Assembly (NCBI GenBank): GCA_945898275.1
Contig: CAMDHZ010000002.1
Location: 69,007 to 133,006 of the forward strand
Source of the DNA: Chitinophaga pinensis
GTDB lineage: Bacteria > Bacteroidota > Bacteroidia > UKL13-3
Direction: 5' to 3'
Length of the DNA: 64,000 nt
The notes beneath the pieces were generated by a model. The model ran no database searches and was not told where the DNA came from. It saw nothing but the letters and a program-made list of their open reading frames with translations. Each line of letters starts with the position of its first letter. The first letter of the stretch is position 1. The translations under genes were made by a program, and so were the position numbers. Shown in pieces: positions 1 through 8,094 of this stretch.

Positions 1-1
1 A

Positions 2-1006
2 ATAAAAGGCATAATTAGCATCCCCAAACTAAACTTATTTGAACCCATGAACGATGAAAACGAGAAGGTTCTCCAACATCCTCATTTGGTTCAATACTTT
101 AACAGATTTGCCACTTACAATGGATCAAACCCTTACCAAGCACCAGCCTTGCTAAATATGATTCCACACTTGGAACATGGCATTGGCACATTTTTCCCTA
201 AAAATGGCATGCATCAAATAACAGAAACACTTTATGAAACTGCCTTAGAATTAGGTGTGACTTTTCATTTTAATCATAAGGTTGATTTGGTTCAAACCGA
301 AAAAACCAACGTGAGCGGTGTTTGGGCAAATGAGAAATTTTACCCATCAAAACTCGTGGTAAGCAACATGGATATACATCCAACCTATCGAAAATTGCTT
401 AAAAACCATGTAGCCCCTGAGCATTTATTGAAGCAAGAAAAAAGCTCCTCTGCGCTTATTTTTTATTGGGGAATTGATAAGGAGTTTCAACAACTTGATT
501 TGCATAACATTTTCTTTGCATCAGACTATAAGGCTGAATTTAAGGCAATTTTTGAGGAGCGCCGCTTGTATGAAGACCCAACTGTTTATATTAACATAAG
601 TTGTAAATATAAAAGGGACGACGCGCCAAAAGGTTGTGAGAACTGGTTTGTTATGATTAATACACCCAATAATAATGGGCAAGATTGGGAAAAATGGAAG
701 GCAATTGCCAAAAACCAAATACTTGAAAAGTTAAGTAGAATTTTAGGGGATGATATTGGGAAATATATTGTTACAGAAGATACACTCGACCCAATTTCTA
801 TCGAAACCAAGACCTCAAGTTTAGGCGGCTCTTTGTATGGAAATGCCAGTAATAACAGGTACGCAGCCTTTCTGCGACATGCTAATTTTCACAGTAAAAT
901 AAAAGGTCTATATTTTTGTGGAGGGAGTGTTCATCCTGGTGGCGGTATACCTCTTTGTTTGCAATCTGCCAAAATTGTTTCGGAGTTGATACCAAGCATA
1001 GTTTAA
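2..1006 (+). CDS. Phytoene desaturase-family (CrtI-type) oxidoreductase, 5' end outside window
   Basis: This is the C-terminal two thirds of a carotenoid desaturase-like FAD enzyme. The open frame continues upstream of the first in-window ATG (position 47) to the left edge without a stop, and the family is usually near 490 residues, so the true start lies outside. The diagnostic C-terminal motif GLYFCGGSVHPGGGIPL matches the CrtI/CrtD signature that closes the FAD site. Family members desaturate or isomerise carotenoid precursors at the membrane. Whether this one is a phytoene desaturase (CrtI) or a later-acting enzyme (CrtD-like) cannot be decided here. Its stop overlaps the end of the convergent downstream gene by 4 bases. 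Confidence 0.85.
   Translation: MKGIISIPKLNLFEPMNDENEKVLQHPHLVQYFNRFATYNGSNPYQAPALLNMIPHLEHGIGTFFPKNGMHQITETLYETALELGVTFHFNHKVDLVQTEKTNVSGVWANEKFYPSKLVVSNMDIHPTYRKLLKNHVAPEHLLKQEKSSSALIFYWGIDKEFQQLDLHNIFFASDYKAEFKAIFEERRLYEDPTVYINISCKYKRDDAPKGCENWFVMINTPNNNGQDWEKWKAIAKNQILEKLSRILGDDIGKYIVTEDTLDPISIETKTSSLGGSLYGNASNNRYAAFLRHANFHSKIKGLYFCGGSVHPGGGIPLCLQSAKIVSELIPSIV
289..298 (+). repeat. Dispersed 10-mer, GGTTCAAACC form (copy 1)
   Basis: Exact copy, followed by GAA. In the CrtI-like gene it encodes VQT. Confidence 0.8.
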
Positions 1007-2130
1007 GGTTTGAACCTAAAGACCTTGTCAATGGCAAAAACTAAATAAACAGATCCACTGTAGTCTATTCGTTTAGAGTTTAAATCTATAAAAGGTTCAA
1101 ACCTAAATGAGGCTTGAACACTAGAATTAAAAACAGGAAAGTTATTAATAAGCCTAAGAAAAACCAGCTGCCTATTATTTTGGTAATTAGAGGAGTCTAC
1201 AGTAGAAATACTTTGATAAATACCAGTACCTCTAGGTGAAACATAATTATTGCCATTCCAATAATTCAAGGCAAAATAATTTCCTTTAAAAGCTGCACCT
1301 AATTGGGCCAAAACACCACTTCCATTTTTGTAAGGAAACAATCCACTAAATGTTGCATCGTTAAAAAGCAAACCACTTATTTCGGCATAATAAAGCCAAG
1401 CATTCTTGTTTCCATGCTCTAAGCGCAATCCAATTGCTTCATTTATTAAGACTTGGAAAGGGGTAATAGTATCGGTATCAATTTGACCAGCCTCATGGTA
1501 AATGAGGGTTTGGTTATAGGCTGTAAACTTGGTTGAAGTTCCTTTACTAAACCTGTAATGTATGCCCCCACTTAACTTTTCTTTAAATGGATCACCCGGT
1601 TCAATAAACTTTTCCCAATTCAACCAGCCATCAAACCAATGAGTTTGATTATTATATTTTGCCTGCAAACCATATTCAATTGGAGTAATTATGGCTCGGT
1701 TAATATCATAAATTGGCTCTAAAAGTTGGTGGCTCATTCCACCTTCTAGGCTTCCAAACAAGGCACTAAATGTTCCAGAACCTAATTGCCTTTGAACCTT
1801 TAATGATAAGGTTGGTAAAACTTGCGTAAAGGGTTGTTTTCCTCCAAAATCTTGTCTGAACCAAAGACCTCCCAGTATTTTAACATTCTGGCCTTGTTGA
1901 AAACCAAACTGAGGGTGAAGATGGTTTCCAAAGAGTGTACGACCTTCCTCTGTTTTATTAAAATACTCAGTATTTCTAAAATAATTGGTGTTATGCAATT
2001 CAAATGTAATGTTGTTTGAGTCAGGGGCATTTAATTTATATTCTCTATAAAGTGCCTCATTAGGCAATTGGCTCCAAAGTTTAAAAGGTATTAGCCCTAG
2101 CAACAAGCTATAAAAATAGATTTTTCTCAT
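1003..2130 (-). CDS. Exported beta-barrel-like protein of unknown function
   Basis: A 375-residue protein with an N-terminal signal peptide (hydrophobic core at residues 7-18, likely cleaved after LWS, leaving Gln first). The rest is rich in alternating aromatic and polar residues, and the C-terminal strand ends in an aromatic-rich segment (VYLVFAIDKVFRFKP), typical of outer-membrane barrels of Bacteroidota. I do not recognise the family. A PorP/SprF-like or porin-like protein is possible but unproven. The ATG is followed directly by a good signal sequence, so the start is secure. It converges on the desaturase gene with a 4-base overlap and has two copies of the GGTTTGAACC word in its 3' end. 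Confidence 0.7.
   Translation of the reverse strand: MRKIYFYSLLLGLIPFKLWSQLPNEALYREYKLNAPDSNNITFELHNTNYFRNTEYFNKTEEGRTLFGNHLHPQFGFQQGQNVKILGGLWFRQDFGGKQPFTQVLPTLSLKVQRQLGSGTFSALFGSLEGGMSHQLLEPIYDINRAIITPIEYGLQAKYNNQTHWFDGWLNWEKFIEPGDPFKEKLSGGIHYRFSKGTSTKFTAYNQTLIYHEAGQIDTDTITPFQVLINEAIGLRLEHGNKNAWLYYAEISGLLFNDATFSGLFPYKNGSGVLAQLGAAFKGNYFALNYWNGNNYVSPRGTGIYQSISTVDSSNYQNNRQLVFLRLINNFPVFNSSVQASFRFEPFIDLNSKRIDYSGSVYLVFAIDKVFRFKP
1007..1016 (-). repeat. Dispersed 10-mer, GGTTTGAACC on plus (copy 2)
   Basis: Exact copy at the junction of two convergent genes; in the minus gene it encodes RFKP. Confidence 0.8.
1094..1103 (+). repeat. Dispersed 10-mer, GGTTCAAACC form (copy 3)
   Basis: Exact copy; in the minus barrel-like gene it encodes RFEP. 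Confidence 0.8.
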
Positions 2131-2385
2131 TTAGATTTCGAAGATAAGGGCAAACATTTAAGATTAAAAGTATCAGATAGATAAGCAGATTCCCATTTTT
2201 TTCAAACGCCTCTTCAACCAAGGGGCATTCATTCCTTTAAAATTTAATAAAAGAATCTATTTCTTCTTTTTTACATCAACTAAAAGTTGTGTTTTAATTT
2301 TATTGACAATAATGGATAAAATTTTAAATCGGCTCAAACCAATAAAACTTTAAAAACAAGCTTGTTTTGCGCATATTTGCAAATT

Positions 2386-2766
2386 ATGAGTGTTAGACAG
2401 GAAAAGTTTGCAGGTTTAATTCAGCAACATTTGGCTGAAATAATCCAACGAAATCCGGAGTGGGTAGGAAAGCATTTTGTGACCATTAGTAAAGTTGAAA
2501 TGTCACCAGACCTTGGGTATGCTAAGATATTTGTAAGCTTATTTGTGAAAGGAAAAAGTGCAGAAGTAATGAATATTTTGCAACTGTCTAGCAGAGAAAT
2601 TAGAAAAGCCTTAGCGGCAAAAATTAGAAATCAAGCCAGAATAGTGCCCGAACTTAATTTTATTGAAGATGATAGTTTAGACTATGTATTTAAAATGGAA
2701 GAAGTGCTTAAGAAGGTAAATGAGGAAGACGAGCGAAAAAGAAAAGAAAATCAAAACGATAATTAA
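2386..2766 (+). CDS. rbfA: 30S ribosome-binding factor RbfA
   Basis: RbfA assists late 16S rRNA 5'-end maturation and 30S assembly, notably in the cold. The 126-residue product starting MSVRQEKFAGLIQQHLAEII has the family's N-terminal helix, then the KH-like core (ISKVEMSPDLGYAKIFVSLF) and the helix before PELNFIEDDSLDYVFKMEEVL. I chose the ATG at 2386 over the upstream in-frame start at 2362 because the conserved sequence begins there. A weak -7-like element (CATATTTG, 2371-2378) sits 7 bases upstream. It is the first gene of a likely operon with the methyltransferase (2-base gap) and the LolC/E-like permease. Confidence 0.92.
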   Translation: MSVRQEKFAGLIQQHLAEIIQRNPEWVGKHFVTISKVEMSPDLGYAKIFVSLFVKGKSAEVMNILQLSSREIRKALAAKIRNQARIVPELNFIEDDSLDYVFKMEEVLKKVNEEDERKRKENQNDN

Positions 2767-2768
2767 AC

Positions 2769-3575
2769 ATGAACTACGATCCAATAAAAAAAGATTTGGG
2801 AGTTGTTTTTAACAGTAGCCCATTTTTAAGAAAAATATTTTATCAACTTTTAGACCTTCTGCTTCTAAGAACTTGGCATGTGCACAGAGAATTAAAAGCT
2901 TGGATGAAAAATAAAACCTCAGCAAAAATTTTAGATGCCGGTTCAGGTTTTGGACAGTATAGCTTTTATATGGCTAAAAAAAACCAACAGTTTTCAATTG
3001 ATGCAGTAGATGTGAAAGAAGAGCAGATTGCTGATTGTAATAACTTTTTTGGAAAAGTTGGATTAAGCAATGCAAAGTTTGCCTTTGGAGACCTTACCAA
3101 ACACATTGCAGACAACAAATACGACCTCGTAATGTGTGTAGACGTAATGGAGCACATATTGGAAGATGTTACAGTTTTCAAAAATTTCAATAGCGCAATG
3201 AAATCTGGTGCTATGCTTTTAATTTCTACTCCAAGTGATCAGGGTGGTAGTGATGTTCATGAAGATACAGGCGAAAGCTTCATAGGTGAGCATGTGAGAG
3301 ATGGCTATCCTGTTGCAGAAATGGCAGATAAATTAAAGCAAGCTGGATTTAACAAAATGGAAATCCTATACAGCTATGGAAATCCTGGCAAAATTGCTTG
3401 GAAGCTAAGTATGAAACTGCCTATGTTAATGCTTAATACCAGTAAAGTATTCTTCCTTATTTTACCAGTTTGGTACCTTGTTACTTATCCCTTCTCCTAT
3501 TTATTAAATTGGATAGACACTAATAATAAGCATACAACTGGCACTGGGTTGATTGTGAAAGCTTGGAAAGACTAA
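2769..3575 (+). CDS. Class I SAM-dependent methyltransferase
   Basis: A 268-residue protein with a Rossmann-type methyltransferase fold. Motif I is ILDAGSGFGQYSFYMAKK (about residues 54-71), motif II lies around AVDVKEEQI, and the following acidic segment is LVMCVDVMEHI. A C-terminal hydrophobic stretch near residues 217-245 (PMLMLNTSKVFFLILPVWYL) suggests membrane association, as in lipid or quinone methyltransferases. The substrate cannot be told from sequence. It starts 2 bases after the rbfA stop and is followed 12 bases later by the permease gene, so the three are probably co-transcribed. Confidence 0.85.
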   Translation: MNYDPIKKDLGVVFNSSPFLRKIFYQLLDLLLLRTWHVHRELKAWMKNKTSAKILDAGSGFGQYSFYMAKKNQQFSIDAVDVKEEQIADCNNFFGKVGLSNAKFAFGDLTKHIADNKYDLVMCVDVMEHILEDVTVFKNFNSAMKSGAMLLISTPSDQGGSDVHEDTGESFIGEHVRDGYPVAEMADKLKQAGFNKMEILYSYGNPGKIAWKLSMKLPMLMLNTSKVFFLILPVWYLVTYPFSYLLNWIDTNNKHTTGTGLIVKAWKD

Positions 3576-3587
3576 TAAAAACAAGCT

Positions 3588-4820
3588 TTGCGCTTATCAC
3601 TTTATATTGCAGTTAGGTACTTTTTTTCGAAGAGAAAGAAAGGTGGCTTCAATGCTATTTCAATAATTTCTTTTATTTCAATTTTGGGTTATACAGTTGG
3701 TGCTGCTTCCTTAATCATTGTGCTCTCTGTTTTCAATGGGTTTGAGGCGCTGTTCATAAAAATGTATAGCAATTTTGATGCTGACTTGAGGATCACGCCG
3801 ACTTATGGTAAAGTAATTCAAATGGATTCCTTTCCAAGAAATAAACTTATTGATATATCTTCTATAAAAGGTAGCTCTTGGATTTATGAAGAAAATGCGC
3901 TTCTTAGGTACAATGGAAAGCAAACTATTGGAACCATTCGCGCTGTTGATGAGCAGTATCATTCCATAAATCCCTTAGATAGCAATTTGTTAAAGGGCAT
4001 TATGATTTTAAAGGAAGGAGATACTTCTTATGCTTGGGTTGGGCAAGGATTAGCGCACCAACTAGGTATCGACCCCGACGACCAATTTAATTATCTTGGC
4101 ATTTACCTTCCTAAAAAAGGAAAAGTAGATATGCTAAATCCAGATGGCGCATTTGCCCATGGAATTATTTTTCCATTGGCCATTTTTGGAATTCAAGAAG
4201 AGGTTGACAGCAAATTTGTTATTGTTCCATTAAAATTTACACAGGCATTATTAGAAGACAGCTTACATGCAAGTGCACTAGAAATAAGGCTCCACGAGGG
4301 ATTTAAAGCCACCAAAGAAAAAAACAAAATTCAGGCAATTTTGGGTCAAACCTATCAAATTACAACAAGGTACGAGCTAAGAGAAAGTTTCTTTAAGGTA
4401 ATGCAAAGTGAGAAATCCATTAGTTATGTAATTTTAGTTTTTATACTACTTATAGCAGCCTTCAATACTATAGGTTCTCTTTACATGATGGTTATTGAAA
4501 AGAAACAAGATTTGTTTGTCTATGGAAGCATGGGATTAAAGCCGATGCAGGCAGCATTTGTTTTTGGTTTTCAAAGTGTACTTATTGCAATAAGCGGTGG
4601 AAGTATAGGAATACTAATAGGGTCAATTGTTTCATGGGGCCAAGAAAAATATCAATGGCTAACGCTAGAAAATGGAGGCAGCAGTGGTTTTAGTGGGTAT
4701 CCAATTTTACTTAAATGGGAGGATTTGGTAATTGTTTTGGCAACCTTAATTACCATGGGTGTTGTAACCTCTGTTTTACCATCCATGAAAGCACATCAAT
4801 TTATTTCTCAGCATAAATAA
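3588..4820 (+). CDS. FtsX-like ABC transporter permease, LolC/LolE type
   Basis: Inner-membrane permease of the lipoprotein-release (Lol) type. The 410-residue protein opens with LSLYIAVRYFFSKRKKGG followed by TM1 (ISIISFISILGYTVGAASLIIVLSVFNGFE). A large periplasmic domain follows, then three C-terminal TM segments (about residues 275-300, 318-350, 375-398) in the FtsX/MacB fold. The start is a TTG at 3588: an in-frame stop lies at 3576-3578 and no ATG precedes the conserved sequence. The matching ATPase is not in the window. Its last 20 bases overlap the convergent M28 gene. Confidence 0.85.
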   Translation: MRLSLYIAVRYFFSKRKKGGFNAISIISFISILGYTVGAASLIIVLSVFNGFEALFIKMYSNFDADLRITPTYGKVIQMDSFPRNKLIDISSIKGSSWIYEENALLRYNGKQTIGTIRAVDEQYHSINPLDSNLLKGIMILKEGDTSYAWVGQGLAHQLGIDPDDQFNYLGIYLPKKGKVDMLNPDGAFAHGIIFPLAIFGIQEEVDSKFVIVPLKFTQALLEDSLHASALEIRLHEGFKATKEKNKIQAILGQTYQITTRYELRESFFKVMQSEKSISYVILVFILLIAAFNTIGSLYMMVIEKKQDLFVYGSMGLKPMQAAFVFGFQSVLIAISGGSIGILIGSIVSWGQEKYQWLTLENGGSSGFSGYPILLKWEDLVIVLATLITMGVVTSVLPSMKAHQFISQHK

Positions 4821-5808
4821 CCTCAGATAAAGTTTGGCCTACAGCCTCTAATGTTGATTTATTTATCACATTAATATTATCATTAACTGTATGCCAATGT
4901 GCAGGAAATTTGCTAGAGGTACCTTCACTGTGATGAATAATATCTATCATTGGGATACCTGCAATTTTATTTACAAAAAAATGGTCATCGGTTATATAAC
5001 CACCTTGCATATAGTAGAAGTAATTTGTAAACCCAAGTTGAGTTGCCTTGTCCCATACTTTTCTAAGAATTGGTTCAGCATACTCTAAACTATAGCCTTC
5101 AAAAACAAATTTTGCATTATGAGCACCTACCATGTCCAATAAAATTCCATATTTTGCTGTATATCCAGGAACATGCTTCACTCTGCTCCAAAATTGCGAA
5201 CCCAAGCAATAAGATTCACTGCCATGCTCAGACTTACCCAAATCTTCAGCATCAAAACAAACAAAATCAATTCCAATTGTAGGTTTTTGTTGCTTCATAA
5301 TTCTTGCGAGCTCTAACATAACGGCAACACCGCTTGCGCCATCATCTGCAGCAAGGATGGCTTGATTATGATTAGCAGGATTTGGATCATTATCTGCATA
5401 AGGCCTACTGTCCCAATGCGCTGCAATTACAACCCTTTCTGAAGCATTGGGATTAATACTGGCAATTATATTTCTCATTTGAATGGCTTTTCCATCCCAA
5501 TTTTTAGCGCTTGCCTTTTGTTCCATTACCCTATCAGTAAATTTTTTGAACTCAGCAACTAAATAGTCTCCACACTTTGTATGGGCTGAGCTGTTGCAAA
5601 CCCTAGGACCAAAAGCAAGTTGTATCTCAATGTATTTATACGCAGTATCTGAACTAAATACTGGTCCAAGTAGCTTTGGTTTAACTGTATTAGGCTGGTT
5701 TTCGGTTTGAACCGAACCCTCGTCTGCGGTTTTATTAGTGCTAGTTGTATTGTCGCAACTCATAAAAGGTGCAATCATCAAAAGGACTAAAATTAATTTT
5801 TTATTCAT
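4801..5808 (-). CDS. M28-family lipoprotein, probable type II glutaminyl-peptide cyclotransferase
   Basis: A 335-residue lipoprotein (signal with lipobox APFMSC, Cys at residue 18) carrying a zinc peptidase M28 fold. Putative metal ligands are in HWDSRPYADND, DDGASG, DAEDLG and the C-terminal HWHTVNDN segment. The FGPRVCNSSAHTKCGDYL opening and HWHTVNDN closing block resemble glutaminyl cyclases (QC), which convert N-terminal Gln of exported proteins to pyroglutamate. That fits the many Gln+1 signal peptides in this window. An aminopeptidase function remains possible. It overlaps the upstream GNAT gene by 8 bases, so it is probably last in the hbd-GNAT-QC operon. Confidence 0.72.
   Translation of the reverse strand: MNKKLILVLLMIAPFMSCDNTTSTNKTADEGSVQTENQPNTVKPKLLGPVFSSDTAYKYIEIQLAFGPRVCNSSAHTKCGDYLVAEFKKFTDRVMEQKASAKNWDGKAIQMRNIIASINPNASERVVIAAHWDSRPYADNDPNPANHNQAILAADDGASGVAVMLELARIMKQQKPTIGIDFVCFDAEDLGKSEHGSESYCLGSQFWSRVKHVPGYTAKYGILLDMVGAHNAKFVFEGYSLEYAEPILRKVWDKATQLGFTNYFYYMQGGYITDDHFFVNKIAGIPMIDIIHHSEGTSSKFPAHWHTVNDNINVINKSTLEAVGQTLSEVIYAEK
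5704..5713 (-). repeat. Dispersed 10-mer, TTCGGTTTGAACC (copy 4)
   Basis: Exact copy with the TTC extension and GAACC after it. In the M28 gene it encodes VQT. Confidence 0.8.
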
Positions 5809-6322
5809 TGTTTTTCATTAATACTTTTTCCATTAGGGTTACATCCAAGAACTTACCAAATTTGAATCCCACTTCATGCATTACCCCAATAATAGAGAAT
5901 CCATTCTTAAGGTGAAGGTCGATACTTACCTGATTACCTTCAGTAATTCTTGAGAGCAAATAGTGCAAGTTAACCTCTTCGGCTGTTTTAAGGAGAGATT
6001 TAAACAATAAGCTACCAATTCCTCTTGCCCTAAAATTCTTATGAATGTAAATAGAAACTTCAGCTGTTTTATTATATGCTGCGCGTTCACTCCAAGCATT
6101 TAAGGAAGCCCATCCAACAACATCATCTGAAACAATAGCTACTATAACAGGATTGTTTTCAGCACGCAATTGAAACCACTTTGAGCGGTCCTCCAATGAT
6201 TTTATTTCAGTATCGAAAGTGGCGACACCATTTAACACTGCTTCATTATAGATTTCTGTAATTGCTGGGACATCACTAAGGATCGCAAGTCTTATTTGAA
6301 TTTCAGTTTGACTAATATTCAT
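5801..6322 (-). CDS. GNAT N-acetyltransferase, PAT/MnaT-like
   Basis: A 173-residue Gcn5-related acetyltransferase of the phosphinothricin/methionine-sulfoximine acetyltransferase group. It starts IQIRLAILSDVPAITEIYNEAVLNG, has the central ERAAYNKTAEVSIYIH segment, the acetyl-CoA loop FRARGIGSLLF, and ends with LHLKNGFSIIGVMHEVGFKFGKFLDV. I chose the ATG at 6322 rather than 6361 because conserved sequence begins there, leaving an 11-base overlap with the upstream dehydrogenase gene. This suggests translational coupling. The native substrate is probably a small amino compound and is not predictable. Confidence 0.85.
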   Translation of the reverse strand: MNISQTEIQIRLAILSDVPAITEIYNEAVLNGVATFDTEIKSLEDRSKWFQLRAENNPVIVAIVSDDVVGWASLNAWSERAAYNKTAEVSIYIHKNFRARGIGSLLFKSLLKTAEEVNLHYLLSRITEGNQVSIDLHLKNGFSIIGVMHEVGFKFGKFLDVTLMEKVLMKNNE

Positions 6323-7160
6323 AAAACCCTTTTCCAGTTTTTTTTCCATGAAATCCAGCATCTACTTTTTGTTGTTGAATTCTGCTAGGTCTAAATTTTC
6401 CATCTTCGTGAAAAAGCTTGTAAATACTTGACGTGACAGAAAAATTAGTATCCACTCCAATTAAATCCATCAACCGAAATGGCCCCATTTTAAACCCCGA
6501 ACTTTCCATTAAGGTATCAATGTCCTCGAATGAGGCAACATTTTCCTCAAGTGCTTTAAGTCCTTCAACATAATAATGCCTAGCCACTCTATTGACAATA
6601 AATCCAGGTGCATCCTTTGCCATTACGCAGGTTTTTCCCATAGACTCAATTAGTGCTTTACAACCATTTGCTATTAAAGGGTCTGTGTGTGCTCCACTAA
6701 TTATCTCAACCAATTTCATGATGGTGGCAGGATTAAAGAAATGTATTCCCAAAAATCTTTCAGGATTTGGAATAGCGACAGCAATTTGAGTGATAGGAAT
6801 AGAACTTGTATTAGAGGCAAGGATTGTATCATCAGGATTGAGGGCTGCCACCGTTTTAAAAAACTGATGTTTCAAGTCTAACCTTTCTAAAATTGCTTCT
6901 ATAATTAAATCAGCCTTAACTTCTTCAATATTTGAAGAAAAGACAATCCTGCTTTTTATGGCTGTAACCTGATCTGCATTTAACTTTCCTTTATCAAAAA
7001 GGTATTGCAATGATGAGAAAATTGCGTCTTTTGCCTTATCCAGTATTGCAAGTTGTATGTCGAACAATATAACCTGATAGCCAGAAGTTGCGCAAACTTG
7101 TGCAATTCCTGAACCCATAGTACCTGCACCGGCTATGGCTATGATTTGGATTTTTTTCAT
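6312..7160 (-). CDS. 3-hydroxyacyl-CoA (3-hydroxybutyryl-CoA) dehydrogenase
   Basis: NAD-dependent oxidation of 3-hydroxyacyl-CoA in fatty-acid or butyrate metabolism. The 282-residue product has the standard length, the N-terminal Rossmann motif IAGAGTMGSGIAQ, the catalytic region with LGIHFFNPA (active His) and VEIISG, followed by KDAPGFIVNRV and the C-terminal dimer domain (RLMDLIGVDTN...GKKTGKGFYEY). The ATG at 7160 (MKKIQIIAIAGAG) is preferred to the in-frame start at 7214, which would run into the intergenic promoter region. A -7-like TAATTTTG lies at 7172-7179 on this strand. It is the first gene of a three-gene operon with GNAT and the M28 protein. Confidence 0.9.
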   Translation of the reverse strand: MKKIQIIAIAGAGTMGSGIAQVCATSGYQVILFDIQLAILDKAKDAIFSSLQYLFDKGKLNADQVTAIKSRIVFSSNIEEVKADLIIEAILERLDLKHQFFKTVAALNPDDTILASNTSSIPITQIAVAIPNPERFLGIHFFNPATIMKLVEIISGAHTDPLIANGCKALIESMGKTCVMAKDAPGFIVNRVARHYYVEGLKALEENVASFEDIDTLMESSGFKMGPFRLMDLIGVDTNFSVTSSIYKLFHEDGKFRPSRIQQQKVDAGFHGKKTGKGFYEY

Positions 7161-7171
7161 AATTAACCTGT

Positions 7172-7230
7172 CAAAATTACTTAAAACAAAAAAGGCATTG
7201 CTATTGCTATACAAAATAAATATAATTTTG
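7172..7230. promoter_or_regulatory. Divergent promoter pair between hydroxyacyl-CoA dehydrogenase and the Fe-S carrier gene
   Basis: The intergenic gap holds TAATTTTG on the plus strand at 7223-7230, 17 bases before the Fe-S carrier ATG, with TTG at 7198-7200 or 7204-7206 as possible -33 element. It also holds CAAAATTA (TAATTTTG on the minus strand) at 7172-7179, 11 bases before the dehydrogenase start. Both match the Bacteroidota -7 consensus TAnnTTTG. I infer them from position and consensus. Confidence 0.55.
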
Positions 7231-7247
7231 TACTAATTCTCATTATT

Positions 7248-7574
7248 ATGATTACAGTAAGCGAAAAAGCAAAAAATAGGATTTCACAACTTATGTTGGA
7301 GCAATCATTTGACCATAATTATTTCTTAAGAGTAGGAGTTGAAAGTGGCGGATGTTCCGGATTATCTTATAAACTAGATTTTGATAACACTGTAAAAGCA
7401 GGTGATGAAACATTTGAATTTGAAGGTGTAAAAGTAGTAACAGACAAACGCAGTGTGCTTTACCTTTTTGGAACTGAATTAGATTTTACAGATGGTTTAA
7501 ACGGAAAGGGATTTGCTTTCAACAACCCAAATGCCTCACGTACTTGCAGTTGTGGTGAAAGTTTCGCAGTTTGA
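7248..7574 (+). CDS. A-type iron-sulfur cluster carrier (IscA/SufA/ErpA family)
   Basis: A 108-residue carrier that receives and delivers Fe-S clusters. The three conserved cysteines are present: one in GGCSGLSYKLDFD (about residue 37) and two in the C-terminal TCSCGESFAV. Length and layout match the HesB/IscA family. No suf or isc operon genes are adjacent, so this is a stand-alone carrier. It has its own -7-like TAATTTTG 17 bases upstream and faces away from the dehydrogenase operon. Confidence 0.92.
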   Translation: MITVSEKAKNRISQLMLEQSFDHNYFLRVGVESGGCSGLSYKLDFDNTVKAGDETFEFEGVKVVTDKRSVLYLFGTELDFTDGLNGKGFAFNNPNASRTCSCGESFAV

Positions 7575-7593
7575 GGATAATTTTTAATTGAAT

Positions 7594-7624
7594 TTTTGAA
7601 ATTAGTATTCTATGTCTATATTTG
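7594..7624 (+). promoter_or_regulatory. Promoter of rpsT
   Basis: TTTTG at 7594-7598 and TATATTTG at 7617-7624 are separated by 18 bases, matching the Bacteroidota -33 TTTG and -7 TAnnTTTG arrangement. Transcription should start near 7630, giving a leader of about 45 bases before the rpsT ATG. Confidence 0.7.
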
Positions 7625-7641
7625 CCCTCCCTTTTAGAGGG
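7625..7641 (+). promoter_or_regulatory. Small leader hairpin upstream of rpsT
   Basis: CCCTC (7625-7629) and GAGGG (7637-7641) can pair around a 7-base loop at the very 5' end of the predicted rpsT leader. It could stabilise the mRNA or take part in autoregulation, but no regulatory role is shown by sequence alone. Confidence 0.35.
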
Positions 7642-7674
7642 TAAAAGACGTAATAAAAAGAAAAGTATTAAGGC

Positions 7675-7977
7675 ATGGCTAATCATAAATCAGCAAAAAC
7701 AAGAATTAGAAATAGCGCTACAAAGCGCTTACGTAATCGCTATCAAGCTAAAACTACCCGTACTCTTGCGAAAAGATTACGTACTAGCACTGTTAAAAGT
7801 GAGGCAGAAACTTTACTGAAGGAAGTTAGTGCAATGCTAGACAAATTAGCAAAGCGTAACATCATACACAAAAACAAAGCTGCCAATCAAAAATCTAAGT
7901 TGGCTAAAGTTGTAAATAAAATTGGAACTGAAGTTGTAGTTGAGAAAAAAACTACTCGCAAAAAGAAAACAGCTTAA
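7675..7977 (+). CDS. rpsT: 30S ribosomal protein S20
   Basis: A 100-residue basic protein binding 16S rRNA early in 30S assembly. It starts MANHKSAKTRIRNSATKRLRNRYQ and has the conserved IIHKNKAANQKSKLAK segment of S20. The C-terminus is a lysine/arginine-rich tail (KKTTRKKKTA). It is transcribed alone from a strong-looking promoter and followed by a rho-independent terminator. The overlapping ORF at 7622 in another frame is a shadow. Confidence 0.96.
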   Translation: MANHKSAKTRIRNSATKRLRNRYQAKTTRTLAKRLRTSTVKSEAETLLKEVSAMLDKLAKRNIIHKNKAANQKSKLAKVVNKIGTEVVVEKKTTRKKKTA

Positions 7978-7997
7978 TTTAAAATTATTTTATTTAG

Positions 7998-8026
7998 AAA
8001 AAGGCCTCTTTGGAGGTCTTTTTTTT
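7998..8026 (+). terminator. Rho-independent terminator after rpsT
   Basis: An AAGGCCTC / GAGGTCTT stem (one G-T pair) with a short TTTG loop is followed by eight T residues, 20 bases after the rpsT stop. It is correctly oriented for rpsT. Confidence 0.8.
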
Positions 8027-8059
8027 ATCCTATAATCCTGATTTATTAGCCGTTGGCTC

Positions 8060-8090
8060 TTGGACAGGGTGACAAGTATATGTAATTTTG
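8060..8090 (+). promoter_or_regulatory. Promoter of radC, unusually close to the start codon
   Basis: TTGG at 8060-8063 and TAATTTTG at 8083-8090 have a 19-base spacer. The -7 box ends only 4 bases before the radC ATG (8095), so transcription would begin at or just beside the ATG and the mRNA may be leaderless. Confidence 0.55.
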
Positions 8091-8094
8091 GGGA